Shown piece by piece: positions 20,657 to 29,855 of a stretch of 64,000 nucleotides of DNA; the stretch's first letter is position 1; each line of letters begins with the position of its first letter. The position numbers were made by a program, and so were the translations under genes. Location: the NCBI RefSeq assembly GCF_004004515.1, contig NZ_RXOL01000007.1, positions 55,195 through 119,194 of the forward strand. The letters run 5' to 3'. This DNA comes from Croceicoccus ponticola (GTDB taxonomy: Bacteria; Pseudomonadota; Alphaproteobacteria; Sphingomonadales; Sphingomonadaceae). The notes beneath the pieces are model-generated. The model saw only the letters and a program-made list of their open reading frames with translations. It did not search any database and had not been told where the DNA came from.

Positions 20657-23428
20657 TTATCCCTCGGTCTCGTGTTCCGTCGGAGCGCAGGAAACACCGG
20701 CGACCAACATTTGTAAAGCATCGTCGAGCGTCGTGCGCGTGACAGGCGTTCCAGCAGGGAACGCAGACAGCAGGCGCGACGGAAATGCCGGGGACAGGAC
20801 GATAAACGCGCCGCTGTCTTGCCGCGTGCGGATCAAACGACCGAACGCCTGCGCCAGCCGCGCCCGCACGATGGCATCGTCGTGGGCCTGCCGTTCGGCC
20901 CGTTCGCCGCCGGTCGCAGCCCGGCGCGCGCGGTGCAGGATCGATGGCTTGGGCCAAGGCACTTGTTCCATGACCACGAGCCGCAGCGATTCGCCCGGCA
21001 CGTCGACCCCGTCGCGCAGGGCATCAGTGCCAAGCAGGCTGGCGCGCGGATCATCGCGAAAGATATCGACTAGCGTGCCGGTATCGATGGGATCGACGTG
21101 CTGCGCGAACAACGGCAGGCCCGACCGCGCGAGGCGATCGGCGATGCGGGCGTGAACGACGCGCAGGCGGCGGATCGCGGTAAACAGGCCAAGCACGCCG
21201 CCCTGCGACGCTTCGATCAACCGGCCATAGGCGGCGGCGAGGCCCGCGATGTCGCCCTTCTTCACATCGGTGACGATGATGACCTGCGCCTGCCGAGCAT
21301 AATCGAACGGGCTTTCAGCTTCCGAAATGCGGGGCGAAATGCCAAGCGCATTGGCTCCGGAGCGGCGCACCGCGCGGTCCCAGTCTGGCCCTTCGGGCGA
21401 ACGGTCGCACAGCGTCGCGCTGGTTTGCAAGACCCCGTGCGCGGGGACGAGCACGGTGGCAGCAAATGGCTTCATCGGGTCGAGCCAGCGGCGATGGATT
21501 GCGACATCGAATTCGCGCGCTTCGGCTCGTTCGATCGCCATCCAGTCGACGAAATCGGGGTCGGCAGGGCCGCCCATGCGGGAAAGCAGGGATTCCCAAG
21601 CGGTCAGCACGTCGATGCGCCACGCCAGCGAATGGCGCGCCCCTTCGATGCGTTGCCGACCTTGCGGATCGAGCCAATCTGGCGGCTCTTCCAATATTGC
21701 CTCCAGCCGTGAGGCCAGCTTCATCAGCGGCTGGCGCAGGCGGGCAAGCGCATCGCGGGCCAGCGCCGCCGCTTCGACCAGCGGGCCGTCGAGGTCGACC
21801 GCTTCGGTTTCGAGGCCGTAGCCCGCCTCGCTCCCCGCCTCGTCCCGCGCATATGTGACCCGGCGCACGGATGCGAGCAGCGCCTCGATCGGGCCCCACG
21901 GATCACCTTCGCCGAGGCGTTGCAACCAGCCGTCGCCCGGCAGTTCGCCCGCCGCGTCGCGGGCGGCGGCGATGGCGCGCTCTCCGTCCTCGTCATAGCT
22001 GGCGACATCGGCCAATCGAGCGGCCAGGCCCCGGCGGCGGCCTTTCGACTTGCCTTCTGGCCCGATGACCCAGCGCCGCATTTCGATCGTTTCGGCGCCC
22101 GACAGCGCCGTGGCGAATGTCGAATCGGCGGCGTCGAACAAGTGGTGCCCTTCGTCGAAGACGATGCGCGCGGGGCTTTGCCGTTCGCCGTCCTGCCCGC
22201 CCGACCGCGCCGCATGCACCATGACGAGCGCGTGGTTCGCGATGACGAGGTCCGCGTGGGCCGATTGGCGCGCGGCGCGTTCGATGAAGCATTTGCGATA
22301 GTGCGGGCAACCGGCATAGACGCATTCGCCGCGCCGGTCGGTGAGAGCGGTCAGCCCGCGTTTGCGGAACAGCGTCGGCAACCAGCCGGGCAGGTCGCCG
22401 CCGACCATGTCGCCATCTTCGCTGAATGCGGCCCAGCGCGCGATCAGTTGCGCGAACAACGCGGCCCGGTTCTGAAAGCCGCCTTGCAGCGCATCCTCAA
22501 GGTTCAGCAGGCACAAGTAATTCTCCCGCCCCTTGCGCACGACTACGGCTGGTGTGGTACGCTCCTTGCCGCTGGCCGCGTCATCCGGCCATGCACGGCG
22601 GCTTTCACGGCGAAGCTGACGCTGCAACGCCTTGGTATATGTCGAAACCCAAACCGTACCCTCTGCCTGTTGCGCCCAAAGCGAGGCGGGGGCGAGGTAG
22701 CCCAGCGTCTTGCCTACACCCGTGCCGGCCTGCGCCAGCACCATGTTGGGCCGGCCACGTTCGGCGCGCGCGGCAAAGACATTGGCGGCGGCTTGGGCGT
22801 AATCGTGCTGCCCATCGCGCCGTTCGGCATCGTTGCCGGTCAGGGTGTCGAGCCTGTCCGCAATGTCCCGCGCATCGAGCGTGACGTGCTTGGGCTGGGG
22901 CCGGGGCGGCTGTTCGTCCCATTCGGGCAGCTTGGCGAACAGCCAGCGTTCTGCCCGTTCGGGCTTGTGCACATGCGGCACCAACATCCCGGACCACGGC
23001 CATTTCAACCGGGTCAGCGATTGCAGCACGCTCCACGCCCCGTCGCGCTCGCCCCATTCCTCGCTCTCACAAATCGCGAAAAGACGGGCGGCGGCGCGGG
23101 CGAGCAGCATGGGCACTTCGCCCTCATGCTCTGGCACGGGAAGGCCGACCGCTTCGGCCAGCCCCTTGGGTGTGGGGACCATGAAACGGGCGGGAAAGAC
23201 GAAGGCGAACAGTTCGAGAAGGTCGAGGCCCGAAAGCTCCGGATAACCAAGGCGGCTGGCGACCAGCGGCGCGTTCAGCATCAGCAGCGGGGTTTCCGCC
23301 GCGGCCATGATCGCTTCGCCGCGCGACAGCGCACGTACATTGCCCGCCGCGTCGGACAGCCAGCAGCCGGAGTGGCTGGCGTGAACGGCGGGCAGGGGAA
23401 CGGCTGCGGGAAGGGCGGGGTTCGCCAT
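20657..23428 (-). CDS. DinG/XPD-like ATP-dependent DNA helicase
   Basis: Superfamily 2 iron-sulphur helicase, 923 residues. An N-terminal region of about 170 residues is not found in E. coli DinG. Walker A follows (AGTGVGKT), then four cysteines suited to a 4Fe-4S cluster (YLCLL, GECVYAGCPHYRKC), the DEGH box (VFDEGHHLFD), and C-terminal helicase motifs including QAFGRLIRTRQD. It probably unwinds 5'-to-3' at R-loops or damaged forks. TAGGAA precedes the ATG at 23428. It is coupled to the SixA-like gene downstream. Confidence 0.9.
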   Translation of the reverse strand: MANPALPAAVPLPAVHASHSGCWLSDAAGNVRALSRGEAIMAAAETPLLMLNAPLVASRLGYPELSGLDLLELFAFVFPARFMVPTPKGLAEAVGLPVPEHEGEVPMLLARAAARLFAICESEEWGERDGAWSVLQSLTRLKWPWSGMLVPHVHKPERAERWLFAKLPEWDEQPPRPQPKHVTLDARDIADRLDTLTGNDAERRDGQHDYAQAAANVFAARAERGRPNMVLAQAGTGVGKTLGYLAPASLWAQQAEGTVWVSTYTKALQRQLRRESRRAWPDDAASGKERTTPAVVVRKGRENYLCLLNLEDALQGGFQNRAALFAQLIARWAAFSEDGDMVGGDLPGWLPTLFRKRGLTALTDRRGECVYAGCPHYRKCFIERAARQSAHADLVIANHALVMVHAARSGGQDGERQSPARIVFDEGHHLFDAADSTFATALSGAETIEMRRWVIGPEGKSKGRRRGLAARLADVASYDEDGERAIAAARDAAGELPGDGWLQRLGEGDPWGPIEALLASVRRVTYARDEAGSEAGYGLETEAVDLDGPLVEAAALARDALARLRQPLMKLASRLEAILEEPPDWLDPQGRQRIEGARHSLAWRIDVLTAWESLLSRMGGPADPDFVDWMAIERAEAREFDVAIHRRWLDPMKPFAATVLVPAHGVLQTSATLCDRSPEGPDWDRAVRRSGANALGISPRISEAESPFDYARQAQVIIVTDVKKGDIAGLAAAYGRLIEASQGGVLGLFTAIRRLRVVHARIADRLARSGLPLFAQHVDPIDTGTLVDIFRDDPRASLLGTDALRDGVDVPGESLRLVVMEQVPWPKPSILHRARRAATGGERAERQAHDDAIVRARLAQAFGRLIRTRQDSGAFIVLSPAFPSRLLSAFPAGTPVTRTTLDDALQMLVAGVSCAPTEHETEG

Positions 23429-23547
23429 GTGTTCCTAAATAGGGGAGCGCGGGCTTAAGGGAAGCGACCGTTGCCCGCTATCCCCCGTGCAAAGCAGGTT
23501 TTCTCTTGCATCCGCGGCGCAGCGGTGAATGACAGTGGAGCCTTCAA

Positions 23548-24177
23548 TCAGCCGGCGTGAACAGCTTCCCGTGCTTCCGCTTCGTCCATAGGGCAACAGT
23601 CGCAACCTGAAACGTCGAGCGTGAGCAGGGCAGTGACATGGGCATCGATCTCGTCGCCATGATCCGCTTCCAGTGAACGCCGCACCAGCCGGGCGAGCAC
23701 GGACGGTGCATCCTGACCCTTGTTCTCATCGCCGTGGACGAAACCAGATACGTGCATCCACTGGTGCATCAAGTGTGCGGCCATGTTCACACGGTCGCCG
23801 GCATCCATGCATTGCGCGACGAACCAGCGGGCTGTGCGGATCGGCAGGGTGCCAAGCCGCGTGCGCCCGATCATCGGATGTGTGGTGCCGGGGCCGTCCA
23901 TATCCTCGATCTGGATCGCGAGATCGAGCGTGTGGTCGGCAGTCTTGCCGCATTCCCGGCCCATGACGATGCGATCCCAGATCTCGTCGCCGTCCAGCGC
24001 GCGGGGCGATCCGTGCATGCCTTTCCAACCTGTATAACCGTACGCCGCCTGACGAACCGAACCGCCAAAGCCCGGACTGCCGACGGCACGCCGCAGCAGG
24101 ATCACGCTGTCCTTCAGGAACCGTTCTTCGATTTCGGTCGCGCCGATAATCTCGTGAAGCTGCACATCTACGCTCAT
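23548..24177 (-). CDS. protein of unknown function, His/Cys-rich C-terminal half
   Basis: A 209-residue soluble protein that I cannot place in a family. The start at 24177 (MSVDVQLHEIIGATEIEERF) has a strong GGAGG site five bases upstream; the frame is open to 24225. The second half contains HLMHQWMHVSGFVHGDENKG and a terminal cluster SGCDCCPMDE, which together could bind a metal. There is no signal peptide or membrane segment. It stands alone between the helicase and the thermonuclease genes. Confidence 0.75.
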   Translation of the reverse strand: MSVDVQLHEIIGATEIEERFLKDSVILLRRAVGSPGFGGSVRQAAYGYTGWKGMHGSPRALDGDEIWDRIVMGRECGKTADHTLDLAIQIEDMDGPGTTHPMIGRTRLGTLPIRTARWFVAQCMDAGDRVNMAAHLMHQWMHVSGFVHGDENKGQDAPSVLARLVRRSLEADHGDEIDAHVTALLTLDVSGCDCCPMDEAEAREAVHAG

Positions 24178-24256
24178 GGTGCCTCCAACGGCTGCCAGGC
24201 ACGGGTTGTTCCGCCAAGACACCAAGGCAGCCTACAGCACGAAACAGAATGTCAGA

Positions 24257-24787
24257 TTAACACCAGTTCCGGCGAAAGCCCTGCCATCGTTCGGCGAGCC
24301 CTTCGGCAACCAGGATATCGCCCAGCGATTTGCCGCCGCGCGTTATGCGGCGCAGCTTTCGGCCATAGCGGTCGGTTTCCTCCGGCCCTGATTCCAGCGA
24401 AAACGGGCCGGCGTTCAGCAATTGGCGCAATCGCTCGGTGGCCGCCTTGCCTAACGCGAATTCCTGATCGCAGCTTGGTGTCGAAGTCTCGGGCGAATTG
24501 ATGTCGAGCACGCGAATCTTGTCGCCGCGAAACCAGATCGTGTCGCCATCGACCACGCAATCTCGGCGGTCCGATTCGTCACAAATCGTGAAATCGGCGG
24601 TGAGAATGTCCTGCGGTCCGGCCGCTGGCAGCTCGCTCGACGCCGTGAGGTCGCCGTGGGCCTGCTGGAAAATGTCGTTGTCGCCATAGCGGACGAAAAG
24701 ACCGAAGATGACGAGGACGACCGATGCGAGGAGGATCGTGATGCCGGTCCAGCCACCATTGGCTTTGGCATTTCTGGCAATTTTCAT
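24257..24787 (-). CDS. membrane-anchored thermonuclease family protein
   Basis: Staphylococcal-nuclease-fold protein of 176 residues. An N-terminal hydrophobic anchor (about 14-33) is followed by a linker and the nuclease domain. The pattern VVDGDTIWFRGDKIRVLDINSPE gives the calcium-binding aspartates and the catalytic Arg. DRYGRKLRRI and the terminal GLAERWQGF complete the fold. It is probably an envelope-bound, calcium-dependent nuclease, as known for the family. No strong ribosome-binding site is visible before the ATG at 24787. Confidence 0.87.
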   Translation of the reverse strand: MKIARNAKANGGWTGITILLASVVLVIFGLFVRYGDNDIFQQAHGDLTASSELPAAGPQDILTADFTICDESDRRDCVVDGDTIWFRGDKIRVLDINSPETSTPSCDQEFALGKAATERLRQLLNAGPFSLESGPEETDRYGRKLRRITRGGKSLGDILVAEGLAERWQGFRRNWC

Positions 24788-24858
24788 GCCGCCGCGTCTG
24801 TCAGAACTCTCAAATCGCTGTCAAACGCCGGAAACCAACGGCGCACAGCATTCGTCGT

Positions 24859-25260
24859 TCAGTCGCCGCCGCCCATGACGGAGCGTACCGCGCTTTCCAG
24901 ACGGCCGGCGGAACAAGGCTTCGTGCAGACGACCGCGCCGGGAAACTGAAGCTTCAGCTGGCCGGGGTCGGCGTGGCCGGAATGGAACACGATGGGGACG
25001 TTCATTTCGTACAACCGCGTGGCCACCGGATAGACATCACCGTCAGCCAATTGCACGTCGAGGATCGCGACGTCCGGCCGGGCGACTTCGATCGCGCTCA
25101 ATGCCTTGACGTTGCTGGGATGGGGGCCGTTGATGTCGAAACCTGAGGAAATAAGCTGATCGGCTATGTCGAACGCGATGATCATCTCGTCCTCAACCAG
25201 CAAAACCACAGTAGTTTCGCCCGGCTTCAGGAGCCTTTGATCGGAACCGCCGTCTGTCAT
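24859..25260 (-). CDS. single-domain response regulator, FATGUY-like
   Basis: Receiver domain with no output domain, 133 residues from the ATG at 25260 (AGGGA lies 10 nt upstream; ATG at 25269 is an alternative but sits too close to that site). Acidic pair E23/D24, phosphoacceptor D68 (ILDVQLADG) and K114 (CTKPC) are all present, so it should be phosphorylatable. The segment after beta-4, PIVFHSGHAD, resembles the PFxFATGY motif of alphaproteobacterial single-domain regulators used in the general stress response. A GGAAC-N17-GTT element upstream fits that idea. Confidence 0.85.
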   Translation of the reverse strand: MTDGGSDQRLLKPGETTVVLLVEDEMIIAFDIADQLISSGFDINGPHPSNVKALSAIEVARPDVAILDVQLADGDVYPVATRLYEMNVPIVFHSGHADPGQLKLQFPGAVVCTKPCSAGRLESAVRSVMGGGD

Positions 25261-25351
25261 GCTTGTCATTTCCCTGCGATCCGCGACCCGTTCCAAGGCG
25301 GCAAGATCGATACTTCATCCCGGCAAAAATGCCGGCCCCTATCCGGACGAT

Positions 25352-25376
25352 AACTGACCTGTAGAAGCTAGGTTCC
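25352..25376 (-). promoter_or_regulatory. EcfG-like promoter of the response regulator
   Basis: On the minus strand GGAAC (25376-25372) and GTT (25354-25352) are separated by 17 bp, close to the EcfG (general stress sigma) consensus GGAAC-N16/17-CGTT. The base before GTT is A instead of C. It lies about 92 nt upstream of the chosen start. Pattern match only. Confidence 0.4.
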
Positions 25377-25405
25377 GAAAAAATATCGCCATTGTCCTAT
25401 TCGGG

Positions 25406-27454
25406 TCATTTTGGCGATGATGCAGCGCGTTCAGATAGCATGCCGACGGTCAGCACTTGCGGCAAAAGCTCGGCATCGTTGCCCGGCGCATACCAAGCGT
25501 AAAGCGGAACGCCGGCTGCGCCATGTTCTTCAAGATAGCGGGTAATTGTCGGATCGCGACGGGTCCAGTCGCCGCGGATGACGACGACGCCAGCCTTTTC
25601 GAAGGCGGCCCTCGTTGCGTCGCGATCGATCGCGCTCGCTTCGTTGACCTTGCACGTGACGCACCAGTCCGCCGTGAAATAGGCAAAAACAGGTTTGCCG
25701 CTTGCCCGCGCTTCGGCCAGCGCGACCGGGGAAAAGGGGATTGCATCGAGCCCGGCTTCGACACGGGGGGCGGCCGGCTCCATCGCCGCGCTCGCGCCGC
25801 CAGCCAGCAGCGCCAGCGCCATGGCCGCCAGCACCGGTACCGTTGCGGCAGACCCGCGCCGCTGCCTGCGCCCGGCGAGGACAAGCAAGGCAATGACTGC
25901 CAGCGCCGCGCCCAGCCCAAGAACCAGCAGTGGCAAGCCGCCGACCCGCCATGCCAGCCACGCCAGCGCCATTGCGGTCAGCGCCATGGGCACAGCCATG
26001 ATATGTCGAAAGCGCACCATCCATGCGCCCGGCTTCGGCAGCGCGCGGCGCAATGCGGGAATGAACCCGATCGCAAGGAACGGCGACGCAAGGCCAAGTC
26101 CCAGCGCGGCGAACAGCAACATGGCGTGGCTCACCGGTAACAACAGCGCCGCGCCCATCGCGGCGGCCATGAAGGGGCCGGTGCAAGGCGTCGCGACGAA
26201 TGCTGCGAGCAGACCGGTCAGGAACGCGCCACCGCCTTTGGCCCCGGCAATCCCCGGAAGGATCATTTCATAAAAGCCAAGCAGGTTTGCGGTGATCGCA
26301 GCGGCAAGGACCAGCAAAAGGATGACCGTTGCCGGTTCCTGCAACTGGAACGCCCAGCCGATTTCCTCGCCCACCGCGCGCAGACCCAGCAGCACCGCGC
26401 CCAGCGCCAGCACGGCGACGAGTACACCTGCGGTATAGGCCAAGGCTTCGACATGCGCGCCTTCGCGGTTGGCGCGCGCAAGCGACAAAGCCTTCAGGCT
26501 CAGGATCGGAAAGACGCAAGGCATCACGTTGAGGATCAGGCCGCCGACGAACGCGGCCAGCACCAACCATGCGAGGCTCTCTCCGCCAAGATCGGATACC
26601 CCGCCTATCGCGCTTCCGGCAGCGGGCACTTCGCCAGGTTCGAGCGTAACCGCCAGCCCGTTGCCTTCGTGGTCCACGCGCAGCACGGCATCGAATTTCG
26701 CGCCTGCCTTTGCGCCATCGACCGCTGCGGTCTCGATAATCAGCCAGTCGCCATTGCGCGAAAACGCCTGTGGCACGGCATATTGCGATATCCCGTCGCT
26801 GGCCGGAAACAGGTGCGGCCCTGCCACGGTCGCGGTGGCGGCGATCGGAATCGCCATCCGCAACTTGCCGTCGACAATGGCGTAGCGCCCTTTTTCAAGC
26901 ATTGGTGCGGGAAGCGCAGCGCGCCACTGGGCAAAAGCCTCGCTCTGCGTTGGCAAGGCACTGGCTTGCGCGATTTCGATCGTCGCTTCGAAATGCCCCT
27001 TTTCGGGCACGCAGATTTCGTCGGTGCAGGCCAGCCAGTTGGCATCGAGCGAGATCGGGATCGTGCTGCCCGGCTTCGCATCGGCAGGGACCGTCAGCGG
27101 CACGAGGATCGCATAGGGACCTTCGTACACATGGTTCATCAGCGGGCCGATCAACAACGGTTCCGGCACCGGATACTCGGGCTCTCCCGCGACGAATCCA
27201 TCGGGCATGGTCCAGTCGAACGACATGCCAAAGCCGGCGTCGCCGGGGTTCGACCAATACCCGTGCCAGGTCGGCGCCGGCTCCATCGCGATGGCCATTG
27301 TCACGGTCTTGCCCGGTGCAACCGGCCCTTCGACCCGCAGTTCCGCCGCGATGTTGTTGGCCAGCGCCGGAAGCGCCATGCACAGCGCGAGAAGCGCGGT
27401 CACGAACACGATCAGGCGGCGGAAGTGGATTGTCGTCGGAAGGGTTTGGGCCAT
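25406..27454 (-). CDS. protein-disulfide reductase of the DsbD/ScsB family
   Basis: Passes electrons from cytoplasmic thioredoxin across the inner membrane to periplasmic thiol proteins. It has 682 residues from ATG 27454; ATG 27472 is an alternative. A signal peptide ends LPALA, followed by a periplasmic N-terminal domain of the ScsB type (TWHGYWSNPGDAG) with a Cys pair (WLACTDEICVP). About eight membrane segments carry MPCVFP and ATPCTGP, and a C-terminal thioredoxin domain has WCVTCK. The gene is divergent from the UbiH-type hydroxylase. Cytochrome maturation or oxidative protein repair are likely uses. Confidence 0.92.
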   Translation of the reverse strand: MAQTLPTTIHFRRLIVFVTALLALCMALPALANNIAAELRVEGPVAPGKTVTMAIAMEPAPTWHGYWSNPGDAGFGMSFDWTMPDGFVAGEPEYPVPEPLLIGPLMNHVYEGPYAILVPLTVPADAKPGSTIPISLDANWLACTDEICVPEKGHFEATIEIAQASALPTQSEAFAQWRAALPAPMLEKGRYAIVDGKLRMAIPIAATATVAGPHLFPASDGISQYAVPQAFSRNGDWLIIETAAVDGAKAGAKFDAVLRVDHEGNGLAVTLEPGEVPAAGSAIGGVSDLGGESLAWLVLAAFVGGLILNVMPCVFPILSLKALSLARANREGAHVEALAYTAGVLVAVLALGAVLLGLRAVGEEIGWAFQLQEPATVILLLVLAAAITANLLGFYEMILPGIAGAKGGGAFLTGLLAAFVATPCTGPFMAAAMGAALLLPVSHAMLLFAALGLGLASPFLAIGFIPALRRALPKPGAWMVRFRHIMAVPMALTAMALAWLAWRVGGLPLLVLGLGAALAVIALLVLAGRRQRRGSAATVPVLAAMALALLAGGASAAMEPAAPRVEAGLDAIPFSPVALAEARASGKPVFAYFTADWCVTCKVNEASAIDRDATRAAFEKAGVVVIRGDWTRRDPTITRYLEEHGAAGVPLYAWYAPGNDAELLPQVLTVGMLSERAASSPK

Positions 27455-27585
27455 CGTGTCCAGGTTTTGCATATGGCGCGCAGGGGTTGCCTTGGAACGG
27501 GCCTGCCGCCATCTGTCTGCTTTGTTCAGGCAGGTGTTTAGGGATGGCCGCTGCGGCTGTCCAGCAAGCCCGGTGGAGACGAGTG

Positions 27586-28803
27586 ATGAGCGCACAGCGG
27601 CGCGACGTGGTGATCCTGGGTGGCGGGCTTGTCGGCATGAGCCTTGCGCTCGCGCTGGCCCGTTCGGGCGTGACCAGCCATGTGATCGACGCCGCCGATC
27701 CCGAAGCGCAGATGGCGCATGGGTTCGACGGGCGCGCTTCGGCCATTTCGACCGCGAGCTGGAACATGTTCGCCAACATCGGGTTGGTCGAAAAGCTTGA
27801 GCCGTTCGGATGCCCGATCGACGGCATCGCGGTGTCGGATCAGTTGAAGCCTGGCGAACTGCATTTTCGACCCGAGCCGGAGGAAGGCTCGCTGGGTCGC
27901 ATGTTCGCCAATCGGCAATTGCGCATCGCCTTGTTCGAAGCGGCGCGCGACGAACCGGCCATCGCCTTTCATCCCAAAAGTCGCATCGTCGTGCGCGAAC
28001 GCGGCGAATTCGGTGTCGTCGCCGTGCGCGAGGATGGCACTCGGTTCGAAGGCAGCCTGATGGTCGCCGCCGAAGGTCGCCGTTCGCCCACGCGCGAGGA
28101 GGCCGGGCTGACGGTCGCGAAGTGGGATTACCGGCACCGCGCGCTGATTTGCGGGCTGACCCATGAAAAACCGCACGGCAACATCGCGTGGGAGATTTTC
28201 TATCCGACAGGGCCGTTCGCGCTGCTGCCGATGATCGACGACGATCAGGGCCGGCACCGCACCGCGCTGGTCTGGACGGTCGACGAAAAAGAGGCGAACG
28301 CGTGGCTCAAGCTGCCGGACCGCGCCTTTGCCGCCGAATCGCAGCGCAAGATGGGCGGCGTGCTGGGCGAAATCGCGCTGGACGGTGCGCGTTCGTCATT
28401 CCCGCTCGGTTTCCACCATGCGCCGACCATCGTGGCCGAACGGCTGGCGCTGGTCGGTGATGCCGCGCACGGCATTCATCCCATCGCCGGACAGGGGCTG
28501 AACCTTGGCCTGCGCGATGCGGCGGCATTGGCCGACGTGATTGCCGACGGGTTGCGGTTGGGCCTTGAACCTGGCGATGCGCAATTGCTGAAGCGGTATC
28601 AGGACTGGCGCGCGCTGGACGATTTCACGGTGGCGTTGGCGACCGATTCGCTGACGTGGATATTCGGGGTGCCCGGCAAAACCGCCAGCGCTGTGCGGCG
28701 CGCCGGCATGGGCGCGATCGATCGCATCGCTCCGCTGAAACGGTGGTTCATGGACGAAGCGCGCGGCGTTTCTGGAACGCTGCCCGCGTTGTTGCAGGGT
28801 TAA
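27586..28803 (+). CDS. UbiH/UbiF/Coq6-type FAD-dependent hydroxylase
   Basis: Class A flavoprotein monooxygenase of the ubiquinone family, 405 residues. N-terminal dinucleotide fold VVILGGGLVGMSLALALARSG, middle motif, and the C-terminal FAD motif LVGDAAHGIHPIAGQGLNLGLRDAAAL are all present. It hydroxylates a ring position in ubiquinone synthesis at the inner membrane; whether it is UbiH, UbiF, UbiI or the broad-specificity UbiL cannot be told from sequence reading. GGAG precedes the ATG. The stop overlaps the convergent mitofilin-like gene by 4 nt. Confidence 0.92.
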   Translation: MSAQRRDVVILGGGLVGMSLALALARSGVTSHVIDAADPEAQMAHGFDGRASAISTASWNMFANIGLVEKLEPFGCPIDGIAVSDQLKPGELHFRPEPEEGSLGRMFANRQLRIALFEAARDEPAIAFHPKSRIVVRERGEFGVVAVREDGTRFEGSLMVAAEGRRSPTREEAGLTVAKWDYRHRALICGLTHEKPHGNIAWEIFYPTGPFALLPMIDDDQGRHRTALVWTVDEKEANAWLKLPDRAFAAESQRKMGGVLGEIALDGARSSFPLGFHHAPTIVAERLALVGDAAHGIHPIAGQGLNLGLRDAAALADVIADGLRLGLEPGDAQLLKRYQDWRALDDFTVALATDSLTWIFGVPGKTASAVRRAGMGAIDRIAPLKRWFMDEARGVSGTLPALLQG

Positions 28804-29831
28804 TTCAACGCTGCTGCTGCAGTTTCGGCCGCAGTCGAGGTCTGGGCCGCCGATGTTTGGGCCGGGGATGTCTGGGCCGGCGCGGCTGGGCTGCGTTGGC
28901 GCACTGGCTGGCCTTCGCCATCGTTGAACTGGCGCGGTTCCAACAGAGCCGCCGTCTCGATCAGGTCGAGCGCGTCGTGCACGGTCACAAATCGCCGCGC
29001 ATCGGCCAGCCACGGTTCGACACCTTCACGATTCGGCAGTCGTTCGACCAGCGCGGCAGCGGCTTCGACCCGGCCGTCGTCGAGCAGTTGCCGAGCGCGG
29101 TCGAGGCGCATTTCCGGCTGCGGCGATGGGGCGCTGGCGCTGCGCAGCACGAACAGGCCCGCAATCTCGGACTTCAGCCGTTCCCAGCCCGACAGCGTCT
29201 CCGGCTCTTCGACGGCGGTCAGCGAGATGTTTTCAAGGCCGGTCCGCAACGAATCGAGCGTCACGGGATTGCGCGATCCATTGATGATCGCGCGCACCGC
29301 ATTGGGCTGGGCATTGCCGAAACGCAGCTGCAGCTGGTTTTCGAGATAGCCGAGCGGAGCCCCGCGTTCGAGCAATCGACGCGCGGCGAACGCGACCAGC
29401 AGGCCTTCGGCACGAGCGGCGTGACCCGATGCTGCCTCTGCCTGAAGATCGATGCGGTTCAGCCGCCGCTCCAGCTCATCGAGGCGGATGTCGATCGCTG
29501 CCTGGGCAGGGGCCGCGATGGCCGATCCGGTCGATGTCGCAGCGCCCGGCAGTGCATTATCGGGCAAAGCCGCCGCGGTTACGACATCTTGCGATTGCGT
29601 GGCGTCCGGTAATATCCAGCCTTTGCTATAGGCAAACCAGAACGCGACAGCCGCACCCAGCGCAAAGGCGACGAGGACCGCCACGGCGATGTCGCGGACC
29701 GAATTCATCTTGCGATGGCGCTTTTCGGCACGGGCATTTTCGCCGTGCCCGCTGTCGCCAAGGCCGCCATCTCGTGCGGCGGTTCCATCGGGGCTTGCGA
29801 TGGGGGTCGCAGTGGGGGGTGTCGCTTCCAT
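28800..29831 (-). CDS. mitofilin-like inner-membrane protein of the hem operon
   Basis: A 343-residue protein with a polar Pro/Ala-rich cytoplasmic N-terminus, one membrane segment (about 47-68), then a periplasmic part with coiled coil (DIRLDELERRLNRIDLQAE) and helical repeats. It resembles the alphaproteobacterial mitofilin/Mic60-like proteins that follow hemD, whose mitochondrial relatives shape cristae. The C-terminus is a short repeat of PAQTS/AAQTS units and alanines, probably recently expanded. AAGGAC sits before the ATG at 29831. It lies 24 nt downstream of hemD. Confidence 0.8.
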   Translation of the reverse strand: MEATPPTATPIASPDGTAARDGGLGDSGHGENARAEKRHRKMNSVRDIAVAVLVAFALGAAVAFWFAYSKGWILPDATQSQDVVTAAALPDNALPGAATSTGSAIAAPAQAAIDIRLDELERRLNRIDLQAEAASGHAARAEGLLVAFAARRLLERGAPLGYLENQLQLRFGNAQPNAVRAIINGSRNPVTLDSLRTGLENISLTAVEEPETLSGWERLKSEIAGLFVLRSASAPSPQPEMRLDRARQLLDDGRVEAAAALVERLPNREGVEPWLADARRFVTVHDALDLIETAALLEPRQFNDGEGQPVRQRSPAAPAQTSPAQTSAAQTSTAAETAAAALN

Positions 29832-29855
29832 GTGTCCTTCAAAGTCCGTCGGCGA

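Noticed and set aside
28656..29612. Plus-strand frame (318 aa) opposite the mitofilin-like gene
   Set aside because: No ribosome-binding site, begins inside ubiH, and the minus-strand protein has a membrane segment, coiled coil and a good start site.
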